Part shown: in pieces, positions 1-7,037 of the stretch | How the letters are laid out: each line of letters opens with the position of its first letter | Numbering within the stretch: the stretch's first letter is position 1 | From: an uncultured Sutterella sp. | GTDB taxonomy: Bacteria > Pseudomonadota > Gammaproteobacteria > Burkholderiales > Burkholderiaceae_F | DNA length: 10,672 nucleotides | NCBI GenBank assembly: GCA_900754475.1 | Contig: CAAECY010000044.1 | Coordinates: 1-10,672 of the forward strand | Direction of reading: 5' to 3' | Made by a program: the position numbers and the translations under genes | Notes under the pieces: generated by a model | What the model was told of the DNA's origin: nothing | Seen by the model: only the letters and a program-made list of their open reading frames with translations | Databases searched by the model: none

Positions 1-75
1 CTGCCATAATTTTAAGATTTCCGACCAAAATGCTCAACTTCTAGTGAAAAATCAACACTTGGTCGGAACAGAGCC
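1..75. mobile_element. Probable end of an insertion sequence (ISL3-like), truncated by window edge
   Basis: This stretch is markedly AT-richer than the rest of the window and holds no gene. Read on the minus strand from position 75 leftward it starts GGCTCTGTTCCGACCAAG and continues into AGTGTTGATTTTTC. From memory, ISL3-family elements have termini beginning GGCTCTT and make 8-bp, often AT-rich target duplications; the 8 bases just outside (76-83, ataaaaaa) fit that preference. If right, the element body lies to the left of the window. No transposase sequence is visible, so the family assignment is inference; it could also be ordinary AT-rich intergenic DNA. Confidence 0.4.
19..68. repeat. 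10-bp inverted repeat pair
   Basis: TTCCGACCAA at 19-28 is the exact reverse complement of TTGGTCGGAA at 59-68, with 30 bases between. It lies inside the putative insertion-sequence end, where it could be a subterminal transposase-binding repeat or a hairpin closing the transposase transcript. The repeat itself is directly visible; the role is a guess. Confidence 0.55.
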
Positions 76-77
76 AT

Positions 78-119
78 AAAAAAAGGGGCGTAACCCCAGG
101 CTGAGCAAGGATTGCCCCT
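78..119 (-). terminator. Leftward rho-independent terminator
   Basis: In the minus-strand RNA, AGGGGC (119-114) pairs with GCCCCT (89-84). Further in, AAUCC (113-109) pairs with GGGUU (96-92) using one G-U pair, leaving a 2-base bulge (91-90). Seven U residues (84-78) follow directly. The inner stem contains a C-A mismatch if read on the plus strand, so it suits leftward transcription. It lies downstream of the Smr gene terminator and would be a second stop. The putative insertion-sequence end abuts its T-tract. Confidence 0.5.
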
Positions 120-140
120 AGTTGGAACTGTCAAACTCAG

Positions 141-172
141 GAAAAAGCCCCGACTTCGGTCGGGGCTTTTTC
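141..172 (-). terminator. Terminator of the Smr gene
   Basis: A perfect 13-bp stem, AAAAAGCCCCGAC (142-154) and GTCGGGGCTTTTT (159-171), closes a TTCG tetraloop. A-runs and T-runs on both flanks allow it to work in either direction. It lies about 40 bases past the stop codon of the minus-strand Smr gene, which is its likely client. Confidence 0.88.
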
Positions 173-209
173 TTGAGAGCTGCTCGAGCGGTCCGAGCGG
201 CCTTGCTCC

Positions 210-866
210 TTATCGGGCTCCGGGCTGCTTGAGAAGCACGATCAGCGCGCCCGCGTCGCCCTTCGAGGGAGCGGCCTGCGCGAAGGCGATCACGTCGTCG
301 CACTGCTTCACCCAGCGGCGCACCTTTTCGCGCAGCACGCTCTGCCCGCCCGCGGAGCCGTAGCCCTTGCCGTGCACGATCGAGAGGCACCGGTAGCCGC
401 GGATGCGGCAGTCGTCGAGGAACTTCGCAAAGACGACGCGCGCTTCGTCGACGTAGAGGCCGTGAAGGTCGAGCTTCGCCTGCACGGTCCACTCGCCCCG
501 CCGCAGACGCTTGGGGAGTTCGGGGGAAACCCCTTCGCGACGGAAAAAGAGGTCTTCTTCGTTAAGGAAGTCGGACGGATCGCACTCGTCGGAGAAGCGA
601 TCGGCGGGCGTCTCGTCGGCGAGCTTCGCGGCAAGCGCTTTGGCCTGAGGGGTCGGGGTCTTGGGGCGCGCGGCGTGCAAGACGCGGTTCGCGTCTTTGG
701 AGGGCGTCACGCCGAGGTCGGCCATGGCGGCACGGAAGGCGCGGGCGTCTTTCGTCGCGGCCAGGCGTCGCTCTTCTTCACGACGACGTTCTTCTTCGGC
801 GGCCTTGGCCTTTTCCTTGAGTTCGCGGCTGACGGCTTTCAGATCCGCAAGGCTCGAATACTTCAT
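210..866 (-). CDS. Smr-domain (MutS2 C-terminal-like) protein
   Basis: A 218-residue cytoplasmic protein. Residues 1-45 are a charged helix rich in Lys, Arg and Glu, probably a coiled coil. The C-terminal Smr domain spans about 128-215 and shows the family signatures LDLHG (132-136), IVHGKG (163-168) and GALIVLL (206-212). Smr domains are known in MutS2 and in stand-alone proteins, where nicking or RNA-cleaving endonuclease activity has been reported; which applies here is not visible. The N-terminal extension plus single Smr domain matches the stand-alone proteobacterial type. The ATG at 866 has a GGAAAA ribosome site just upstream. It lies next to trxB on the same strand, but a terminator (1066-1108) between them suggests separate transcription. 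Confidence 0.92.
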   Translation of the reverse strand: MKYSSLADLKAVSRELKEKAKAAEEERRREEERRLAATKDARAFRAAMADLGVTPSKDANRVLHAARPKTPTPQAKALAAKLADETPADRFSDECDPSDFLNEEDLFFRREGVSPELPKRLRRGEWTVQAKLDLHGLYVDEARVVFAKFLDDCRIRGYRCLSIVHGKGYGSAGGQSVLREKVRRWVKQCDDVIAFAQAAPSKGDAGALIVLLKQPGAR

Positions 867-1065
867 TGCATTTTCCGGCGCGCAAGCCCGCGCGTTGCCG
901 CGCGGCGGGAGCGCCGCTCCTAGGGTGGGTTGAATCGTCTGCTGTGGGTTCGCGGATGCGGGCCGTGCGGAAGTTTCGCTCCGGCACCGTCCTCGAAACG
1001 GGATGAGGCATTATCGCGCTTCGGCCGCCGAAGCGCCCTCGAGCGCGCGCATTCGCCGCAGAGGC
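867..1065 (-). other. Upstream region of the Smr gene, no gene seen
   Basis: A gene-free stretch of about 200 bases between the Smr start codon and the trxB terminator. It should hold the Smr promoter. The best -10 candidate on the minus strand is GATAAT (1015-1010), but no good -35 box is seen 16-18 bases before it, so the promoter is not resolved. Reading frames running through it look like non-coding shadows. Confidence 0.35.
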
Positions 1066-1108
1066 AAAAGAAAAACGCCCCGCGAAGCACGGAGCTTCGT
1101 CGGGGCGT
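1066..1108 (-). terminator. trxB terminator
   Basis: On the minus strand ACGCCCC (1108-1102) and GCTTCG-like bases pair with GCGAAGC plus GGGGCGT (1088-1075), giving a 14-bp stem with a single bulged base at 1100 and a 5-base loop (1093-1089). The stem is followed by TTTTTCTTTT (1075-1066). It lies 87 bases past the trxB stop codon, with no other gene between. Confidence 0.82.
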
Positions 1109-1194
1109 GTCGATTCAAAGCGCGGGGAAGCGTATCGAGCGCTCGGGCCTTCCGGTTCGTTGCGGCTCAAGCATTCGAAACGCCGGCTGGCGCT

Positions 1195-2157
1195 TTAGCG
1201 GCTGTGAGCCTGCGCTTCGAGGAAGCGCTGCGCGTCAAGCGCGGCCATGCAGCCCGTCGCGGCCGACGTGCAGGCCTGACGGTAGTGCTGGTCCTGAACG
1301 TCGCCCGCGGCGAAGACGCCCGGAACGTTCGTGGCGGTCGCGGCCGCAGAGCCCGTGCCCGCCGTCTTGACGTAGCCGTTGTCGAGTTCGATCTGGCCTT
1401 CGAAGAGTGCCGTGTTGGGCTTGTGACCGATCGCGACGAAGAGGCCGTCGACCGCGATTTCGACGGGCGCTTCGCCCTTCGTCGACGCCAGACGCAGACC
1501 CGTCACGTTCTTGCCGTCGCCGAGCACTTCGTCGACGGTGCGGTGAAGCTGCAGTTCGATCTTCCCTTCGGCGACCGCTTCCATCAGGCGGTCGACGAGG
1601 ATCGGCTCGGCGCGGAACGTGTCGCGACGGTGAACGAGCGTCACCTTGCTCGCGATGTTGGAGAGGTAGAGCGCTTCCTCGACGGCCGCGTTGCCGCCGC
1701 CCACGACGGCCACGGGCTTGCCGCGGTAGAAGAAGCCGTCGCAGGTCGCGCAGGCCGAAACGCCGCGACCGCGGTACTTCTCTTCGCTTTCAAGGCCGAG
1801 GTACATGGCGGAGGCACCCGTCGCGATGACGAGCGCGTCGGCGGTGTAGGAACCCATGTCGCCCGAAAGCTTGAAGGGACGCGAGGAGAGGTCGACCGAC
1901 TGAATGACGTCGAAGACCACTTCGGTGCCGAAGCGTTCGGCGTGCTGCTGGAGGCGCTCCATCAGTTCGGGACCCATGATCCCGTCAACGGCGCCCGGCC
2001 AGTTGTCGACTTCGGTCGTCGTCATCAGCTGACCGCCCGCTTCCATGCCGGTAATCACGACGGGCTTGAGATTCGCACGGGCGGCATAGACGGCGGCCGT
2101 CCAGCCGGCGGGCCCGGAACCGAGGATGAGAAGAGGGGCGTGCTTCGTTTCAGACAT
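1195..2157 (-). CDS. trxB: Thioredoxin-disulfide reductase
   Basis: TrxB is a cytoplasmic FAD flavoenzyme that uses NADPH to reduce thioredoxin. The 320-residue length is typical of the bacterial low-molecular-weight class. Visible motifs, in order: the FAD-binding GSGPAG (13-18); the redox-active CATC (136-139), whose two cysteines form the catalytic disulfide; the NADPH-binding GGGNAA (153-158) with the downstream HRRDTFRA (176-183) that contacts the NADP phosphate; and the C-terminal FAD motif GVFAAGDVQD (280-289) followed by HYRQ (291-294). The ATG at 2157 is supported by a GGGAG ribosome site (2168-2164) spaced 6 bases. It is transcribed away from ftsK from a shared intergenic region and ends in its own terminator, so it appears monocistronic. 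All catalytic residues are present. Confidence 0.98.
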   Translation of the reverse strand: MSETKHAPLLILGSGPAGWTAAVYAARANLKPVVITGMEAGGQLMTTTEVDNWPGAVDGIMGPELMERLQQHAERFGTEVVFDVIQSVDLSSRPFKLSGDMGSYTADALVIATGASAMYLGLESEEKYRGRGVSACATCDGFFYRGKPVAVVGGGNAAVEEALYLSNIASKVTLVHRRDTFRAEPILVDRLMEAVAEGKIELQLHRTVDEVLGDGKNVTGLRLASTKGEAPVEIAVDGLFVAIGHKPNTALFEGQIELDNGYVKTAGTGSAAATATNVPGVFAAGDVQDQHYRQACTSAATGCMAALDAQRFLEAQAHSR

Positions 2158-2398
2158 GAGTGGCTCCCGATGCCCTCAAGGGGCGAAGGACGGTCGAAGA
2201 CCGGAAAAACGTTAAGAGTGGGCTCATTATATATAAATAATCTATTGGTGCGCAATATGCGATAGTCCGTTCGGTTGCCTCCGGTCCCGTGCGCGACGCG
2301 CGGGTCGACTTCAAGCCGCTTCGCGCCCGATCGGCCGCGCCCCGCGTACGTTCCCCCTTTAAAATGAGGCGTTTTGAGTTTTCCGGAACCCGTACGCC
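2158..2398. promoter_or_regulatory. Divergent trxB / ftsK intergenic region
   Basis: These 241 bases separate two divergent genes and hold an AT island at 2224-2265 in otherwise GC-rich DNA. The minus-strand trxB promoter is listed separately. For ftsK the promoter is unresolved: TAAAAT at 2360-2365 is a possible -10 but lacks a -35, and TTAAGA (2212-2217) with TAAATA (2234-2239), 16-bp spacing, is another weak option. The trxB leader also has two tiny hairpins, GCCC/GGGC (2172-2184) and CGGTC/GACCG (2191-2203). Confidence 0.45.
2226..2255 (-). promoter_or_regulatory. trxB: Candidate trxB promoter
   Basis: On the minus strand a perfect -10 box TATAAT (2231-2226) lies 18 bases after TTGCGC (2255-2250), a half-matching -35. 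Transcription would begin near 2219, leaving a leader of roughly 60 bases before the trxB ATG. The -10 is strong, the -35 weak. Confidence 0.5.
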
Positions 2399-4789
2399 AT
2401 GGCGAGGAAGAGCAATCAGAAGAGAAAGACGACGGATCGGGACGCCCTCTCGGAGCGTTCGCGCTGGGCGCGACTGTTGGCCTGGATGCTGGAGCGCATC
2501 AAGGCGGGGCTTTGGCACGTCGCGCACTTTTTGTGGGAGTGGAGCTGGACCTTTTCGATTCCGGTCGGCGTCATTCTTGCGATGACGCTCGGGAGCTATT
2601 CGCCCGACGACCCGGCTTTTTCGGTGAGCACGTCGAAATCGCCCGAAAATCTGTGCGGCCTCTGGGGCGCGTGGGCGGCGGACCTTCTTTTCGGCGCTTT
2701 CGGGCTCTCGGCTTGGTGGATCGTTCCGGGCTTCTTTATGATCGCGGTCTTCGCCATCCGTTCGCAGTTGCGCCGCGCGCGCGGCGAAACGGATCCCGAG
2801 CGCATCAACCCGCCGAAGTTTTCCGCCTGCGTCGGGTTCCTCGCATTGATGCTCGGTTCGACCGGGCTTGAGGCGCTGCGCCTTCGACGCTTCGAAGTGG
2901 TGCTTCCCGCGCACTCGGGGGGTGTGCTCGGTCATTCGCTCGGCACGTCGCTCGAGTACTACGTCGGGCTCGGTCTCTCGACCGTGATGTTTTTCACGCT
3001 GATGGCGATCGGCCTTTCGCTGCTCATGGACTTCTCGTGGGTGAATGTCTCCGAATCCCTGGGGCGCTTTCTCGACCGCTTCGTCATTCGGCCCGTCGTG
3101 CGCTTGAAGTCGGGCGAAGGGCCCGAGGCCGAAACGAAGCTCGCCGCTCAGGCCGAAGGGGATCTCGCGAAGCAAAGTCGCGCGGCCGCGGTCGATACCG
3201 AAAGCCGCCTTCCGCTTCGCATCATCAAGCCCAAAGCCGCGGCGCCCGAAAGGGCGGCGCCCGCCCCGCGGAGCGAAGCACCGCGCCCCGAAGGTTCGAC
3301 CCCGGGGGCGGACTCGCCCCGTCCGAGTCTCGGGCTTCTCGACGACCCCGACGAAGAAACGCGCGGCGTCGACGAAGAGACGATCGGCATGACGAGTCGA
3401 CTGATCGTCTCGAAGCTCAAAAGCTACAACATCGAAGCCGCCGTGATGAGCGCGCAGCCCGGTCCCGTGATCACGCAGTATTGGCTGGAGCCGGGTGCGG
3501 GCGTGAAGGGTTCGCAAATCGAAAACGCCCGCGACGACCTGCGTCGCGCCCTGGGCGTGCAGGCGGTGCGCGTGGTGCTTTCGGTGCCGGGGACGAGTTA
3601 CATCGCGCTCGAAGTGCCGAATCCCGTTCGTCAGACGGTGCGCCTCAAGGAAATTCTGCAGTCGGAAGCGTACGAAACGAGCAAGTCCCTTTTGACGCTT
3701 GCGATCGGCAAGGACATCGCGGGCCGCCCCTTCGTCATGGACCTCGCGAAGACGCCGCACCTTCTCGTTGCGGGTACGACGGGCTCCGGGAAGTCCGTCG
3801 GCATCAACGCGATGATCCTCTCGATGCTCTACCGCACGGATCCTTCGCAGCTGCGCCTCGTCCTCATCGACCCGAAGATGCTCGAATTCTCGCTCTACAA
3901 CGGGATTCCGCATCTTCTCTGCCCGGTTGTCACCGACATGAACAAGGCGGCGACCGCCCTCAAGTGGCTGACGCGCGAGATGGACAACCGCTACGCGGTG
4001 ATGAGCCGCATCGGCGTGCGGCACTTCACGAGCTATAACGAGCGCGTGCGCGAAGCGATCGAGCGCGGGCAACCGATTCGCGACCCGATGGCCGCTCCCG
4101 ACGATCCGCTCGCCGGCACGCTCGAACCCTGGCCCTACATCGTGTGCGTGGTCGACGAACTCGCCGACCTCATGCTCACGAACCGCAAGGAAGTCGAAGG
4201 CGAAATCACGCGTCTCACGCAAAAGGCCCGTGCGGCGGGGATTCATCTGATTCTCGCCACGCAGCGCCCGTCGGTCGACGTGGTCACGTCGCTCATCAAG
4301 GCGAACGTCCCCACGCGCATTTCCTTCCAGGTGGCTTCCGCCATCGACAGCCGCGTGATTCTGGGCGAGCCCGGCGCCGAGCAGTTGCTCGGTTACGGCG
4401 ACCTCCTCTTGCACCGCCCCGGGGAACCGGGCGCGAAGCGCGTTCAGGGGTGCTTCGTCGCCGACGGCGAGGTGCAGCGCGTCGTCGACGAACTGAAGAA
4501 GTACGGCTCGCCGAGCTACGTCTCGGACGTCACCGAATCGGTCGATCCGGAAGCGGCCGGGGACGATGCGGGCGGCTCCCGCCGCTCGGGCGAAACCGAT
4601 CCCCTCTACGACCAGGCGGTGCAGGTGGTGCTGAGCGAAAAGCGCGCGTCGATTTCGTTCGTGCAGCGTCACCTCGGGATCGGCTACAACCGCGCGGCCA
4701 ACATTCTCGAAGCCATGGAAGAGGCGGGCATCGTCTCGAAGGCGAGTGCGACCGGGAAGCGGAGCATTCTCGTCAATTCCGAGCATTGA
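2399..4789 (+). CDS. ftsK: DNA translocase FtsK
   Basis: FtsK anchors at the division septum and pumps DNA to clear the terminus and activate XerCD recombination at dif. The 796-residue protein is shorter than E. coli FtsK (about 1330), mainly because its linker is short. Four hydrophobic segments (about 49-66, 98-120, 141-160, 186-210) form the membrane domain, with SYSPDDPAF (66-74) after the first as is usual in FtsK. A Pro/Ala-rich linker spans about 215-325. The alpha/beta motor follows with Walker A GTTGSGKS (459-466) and Walker B VVDE (584-587). Residues about 734-796 are the winged-helix gamma domain that reads KOPS polarity sequences. The ATG at 2399 has only a weak CGGAA ribosome site. 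A hairpin terminator follows 22 bases past the stop. Confidence 0.97.
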   Translation: MARKSNQKRKTTDRDALSERSRWARLLAWMLERIKAGLWHVAHFLWEWSWTFSIPVGVILAMTLGSYSPDDPAFSVSTSKSPENLCGLWGAWAADLLFGAFGLSAWWIVPGFFMIAVFAIRSQLRRARGETDPERINPPKFSACVGFLALMLGSTGLEALRLRRFEVVLPAHSGGVLGHSLGTSLEYYVGLGLSTVMFFTLMAIGLSLLMDFSWVNVSESLGRFLDRFVIRPVVRLKSGEGPEAETKLAAQAEGDLAKQSRAAAVDTESRLPLRIIKPKAAAPERAAPAPRSEAPRPEGSTPGADSPRPSLGLLDDPDEETRGVDEETIGMTSRLIVSKLKSYNIEAAVMSAQPGPVITQYWLEPGAGVKGSQIENARDDLRRALGVQAVRVVLSVPGTSYIALEVPNPVRQTVRLKEILQSEAYETSKSLLTLAIGKDIAGRPFVMDLAKTPHLLVAGTTGSGKSVGINAMILSMLYRTDPSQLRLVLIDPKMLEFSLYNGIPHLLCPVVTDMNKAATALKWLTREMDNRYAVMSRIGVRHFTSYNERVREAIERGQPIRDPMAAPDDPLAGTLEPWPYIVCVVDELADLMLTNRKEVEGEITRLTQKARAAGIHLILATQRPSVDVVTSLIKANVPTRISFQVASAIDSRVILGEPGAEQLLGYGDLLLHRPGEPGAKRVQGCFVADGEVQRVVDELKKYGSPSYVSDVTESVDPEAAGDDAGGSRRSGETDPLYDQAVQVVLSEKRASISFVQRHLGIGYNRAANILEAMEEAGIVSKASATGKRSILVNSEH

Positions 4790-4810
4790 GCTTCCTTGCG
4801 TCCGTTCTGA

Positions 4811-4849
4811 GGAAAAGCGTCTTCCCGAAAAGAAGGCGCTTTTCCTTTT
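4811..4849 (+). terminator. ftsK terminator
   Basis: GGAAAAGCGTCTTC (4811-4824) pairs with GAAGGCGCTTTTCC (4832-4845), a 14-bp stem with one G-T pair and a 7-base loop, followed by TTTT. It lies just past the ftsK stop and separates ftsK from lolA. The short T-tract may make it leaky. Confidence 0.75.
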
Positions 4850-5067
4850 GCCGATCCGTTTGTAGGCTCGGGCCGTTAACATTTCGTCTCACCGACCTTC
4901 GGCGTCGGGCGACCTTCCCGGGCGCCGAGGCCCTTAAGATCTCCCAAACCGTTTCGCAACGAGCTCCCGACATCGGACTCCGGAGCGAACGACCGACGAA
5001 CCCCAACCAACCGAGGAGGGCGCCGCCCGCGCGTACGAACGCACGGATTCGGGCGCCGAAAAGAGCC

Positions 5068-5769
5068 ATGAACCTTCGAACCACCGTTACCCGCAGTCTC
5101 GTTGCGACCTGCTCGGCGCTCGCGCTCGCGGGCGCTTTCGCGTCGGAGGGTGCGGCCCCCGGGAGTGCGTCCCGCGAAAGTGCCGCCGCTCCGGCGGCAT
5201 CCGACGCCGCGGCCGTGAAGCGCCTCGAAACCTTTGCGGCGAGTACGCCCGCCGCCGAGGGTGCGTTCGTGCAGACCAATTTCGACCGCGAGGGGCAGGT
5301 GACGCTCAAGGCTTCGGGCACCTTCGCTTTTTCGCGCCCGGGGCGCTTCGACTGGGTGTACCTCGAACCCTACGATCAGCGGATCGTGAGCGACGGAACG
5401 ACGCTTCGGCTCTACGACGCGGATCTCATGCAGGTGACGGAAAAGCGCCTGGAAGGCGCGATCGACGCGACGCCCGCGTCGATTCTTTTCGGCAACAACG
5501 ATTTCTCGCGCGATTGGACCGTGCGGGAGCTGCCGGCCGAAGGGGGCGAAGCGCGCATCGAGGCGCGACCGAAAACGAGCGGCGCGTTCGAGCGCGTCGT
5601 CATCGGCTGGAGCGCCGCGGGGCTTCCTTCCCGCATGACGCTCGTCGACGCCTTCGGGCAGGAAACGGAACTCGTCTTCACGGAATTCAACCGTACGACC
5701 CCGGACGCAAAGCGGTTCGAGCTCGTCGTGCCCGAAGGGACGGACGTTCTCACCGACTCCGCCTTCTGA
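5068..5769 (+). CDS. lolA: Outer-membrane lipoprotein carrier protein LolA
   Basis: LolA takes lipoproteins from the LolCDE transporter in the inner membrane and carries them across the periplasm to the outer-membrane receptor LolB. The predicted 233-residue protein begins with a Sec signal peptide (about 1-25, cleavage after AFA at 23-25); C15 is preceded by Thr and is not a convincing lipobox. An Ala/Ser-rich spacer to about 48 precedes the fold. Family-like features include AEGAFVQ (63-69), the segment GTFAFSRPGRFDWVY (84-98), which corresponds to the conserved LolA strand with an Arg-Pro-Gly-Arg-Phe turn, and FGNNDFSRDW (141-150). The frame stays open far upstream through ftsK, but 5068 is the only start that gives a signal peptide; its ribosome site is weak. 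The 278-base gap after ftsK holds the ftsK terminator and no gene or clear promoter. Confidence 0.93.
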   Translation: MNLRTTVTRSLVATCSALALAGAFASEGAAPGSASRESAAAPAASDAAAVKRLETFAASTPAAEGAFVQTNFDREGQVTLKASGTFAFSRPGRFDWVYLEPYDQRIVSDGTTLRLYDADLMQVTEKRLEGAIDATPASILFGNNDFSRDWTVRELPAEGGEARIEARPKTSGAFERVVIGWSAAGLPSRMTLVDAFGQETELVFTEFNRTTPDAKRFELVVPEGTDVLTDSAF

Positions 5770-5845
5770 GGCGGGGCGTCCATACAAGGTTTCCGGGAAC
5801 GCGTCCGCCCGGTGCAAACACGTGCGGCGCAGGCGTTTGTCCCGA

Positions 5846-5874
5846 TCGAACGTCGGAGCAAAACCCGATACAAT
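5846..5874 (+). promoter_or_regulatory. Candidate promoter of the WYL/phosphoesterase operon
   Basis: A good -10 box TACAAT (5869-5874) follows TCGAAC (5846-5851, three of six matches to the -35 consensus) at 17-bp spacing. Transcription would start near 5881 and give a leader of about 95 bases that contains AAGCCC/GGGCTT (5924-5929 and 5940-5945) and CAGAAA/TTTCTG (5905-5910 and 5913-5918) inverted repeats. These could be hairpins or regulator sites; no function is proven. Confidence 0.38.
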
Positions 5875-5976
5875 CCAAGGATGCAGGCCTTTTTACAGGG
5901 CCACCAGAAATTTTTCTGCCCCGAAGCCCCTTCGTGATCGGGCTTTGCGGCGGAGCCGAAATTGAGAAAGCATCCC

Positions 5977-7029
5977 ATGACCCAGGGTATCAAGAGCGGC
6001 ATGCGTCGAATGATCATCGACAAAATGCTCGTTGAAAAAGGTGCCGTTTCGTTCGAGGAGCTCGTTGCCGTACTGAAAGTGAGCGCTCCCACCGTGAAGC
6101 GCGATTTGCGTTACATGCGCGAAATGCTCAACGCGCCGATTCGCTTTTCGAGCACGCGCGGCGGCTACTTCTACGACGACGAGTCGAAGCCCGAAGCCGC
6201 CGGTGCGAAAACGAAGGGCAAGCGCGACGACGCAACCGAGGGCGCCCGCCGCCCGAAGCCCAAGCTTTGGTACACGTCCGAAGAGCTCCTCGCTCTTGCG
6301 AACATGATCGAACTGCTCGGTCGCTTGGGCGAAGATTCCGAGTCGATGCTCGCGAAGGACCTGGCGCCTTTGCGCGCCCGCGCGCTCAATCTTTTCACGC
6401 TCGGCGGCATGGAGCCTTCGGAGCTCGCACGGCGCGTACGCGTGGTGAGTCGCGAGAAGGCGTTTCGGGAACCCGATACGTTCGAGACGATCGGCGTGGC
6501 GCTCTGCGCGCGCCGCCGCCTGGAGATGCACTACTACAACCCGAAGCGCGACGACACGACCGTGCGCGTCATCTCGCCCATGCGCCTCGTGCACGCGAAC
6601 AACCGCTGGTACGTCGACGCCTTCGACCATACGACCGACAAGCTCAAAACGTTCCTCATCGAGAACGTGCGCCGCGCCGAAATTCTCGAGAAGAGCGTGC
6701 GCCGCATGACGCTCAAAGCCGTCGCGAAAGAACTCGACGGCGGCTACGGCATGTTCCGAAGCCGCAACATCGAAACCGCGGTGATCCGCTTCGACAAGTC
6801 GATCGCCTCCTATATCCTTCGCGAGATCTGGCACGAAAAGCAGGAAGTGGTTCCCGAGGAGGACGGATCGATCCTTCTCAAGGTGCCGTACGCTTCCGGC
6901 ACGGAACTTGTCGGGGACGTCCTCCGATGGGGTGACAAAGCCGAGATTCTCGAACCTCCCAAACTTCGCAACGAAATGATCGACGCCGCGCGCCGACTGT
7001 GTGCCCGCTACGACCGAAAGGCCCATTGA
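5977..7029 (+). CDS. WYL-domain transcriptional regulator
   Basis: A 350-residue helix-turn-helix plus WYL protein. An N-terminal winged helix of the HTH_11/DeoR-like type covers about 8-66, with the recognition helix around SAPTVKRDLRYMRE (36-49) and a wing at STRGGYFY (59-66). A charged linker (68-97) follows. The WYL domain spans about 169-240; its signature is SPMRLVHANNRWYVDAFD (200-217), with WYV replacing Trp-Tyr-Leu. A C-terminal WCX-like domain runs from about 266 to 345. WYL domains are thought to bind nucleic acid or nucleotide ligands and control DNA binding, and some relatives regulate phage-defence or DNA-damage genes. The ligand and targets here are unknown. An in-frame TTG at 5962 behind GGAG (5952-5955) would add five residues; I prefer the ATG. 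The next gene starts 8 bases after the stop, so they are very likely co-transcribed. Confidence 0.9.
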   Translation: MTQGIKSGMRRMIIDKMLVEKGAVSFEELVAVLKVSAPTVKRDLRYMREMLNAPIRFSSTRGGYFYDDESKPEAAGAKTKGKRDDATEGARRPKPKLWYTSEELLALANMIELLGRLGEDSESMLAKDLAPLRARALNLFTLGGMEPSELARRVRVVSREKAFREPDTFETIGVALCARRRLEMHYYNPKRDDTTVRVISPMRLVHANNRWYVDAFDHTTDKLKTFLIENVRRAEILEKSVRRMTLKAVAKELDGGYGMFRSRNIETAVIRFDKSIASYILREIWHEKQEVVPEEDGSILLKVPYASGTELVGDVLRWGDKAEILEPPKLRNEMIDAARRLCARYDRKAH

Positions 7030-7037
7030 GGCGGACC

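Noticed and set aside
1003..2265. Plus-strand open frame of 420 codons opposite trxB
   Set aside because: Antisense shadow of trxB, with composition typical of a reversed GC-rich gene and no recognisable domain; trxB is unambiguous.
2150..4882. Open frame of 910 codons on the minus strand opposite ftsK
   Set aside because: It mirrors ftsK almost exactly. Its translation is Arg/His/Asp-rich with no fold or motif, as expected for the antisense of a GC-rich gene, while ftsK has full catalytic motifs.
5013..5020. Strong ribosome-site-like GAGGAGGG upstream of lolA
   Set aside because: It is 47 bases before the lolA ATG and no ATG, GTG or TTG follows at useful spacing, so no leader gene is supported.
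4144..5067. Long in-frame upstream extension of lolA through the end of ftsK
   Set aside because: The extension overlaps ftsK out of frame and would bury the signal peptide. The ATG at 5068 gives a normal periplasmic carrier.
4876..7026. Two long minus-strand open frames opposite lolA and the WYL gene
   Set aside because: Both are antisense shadows of recognised genes and have no start site support or domains.
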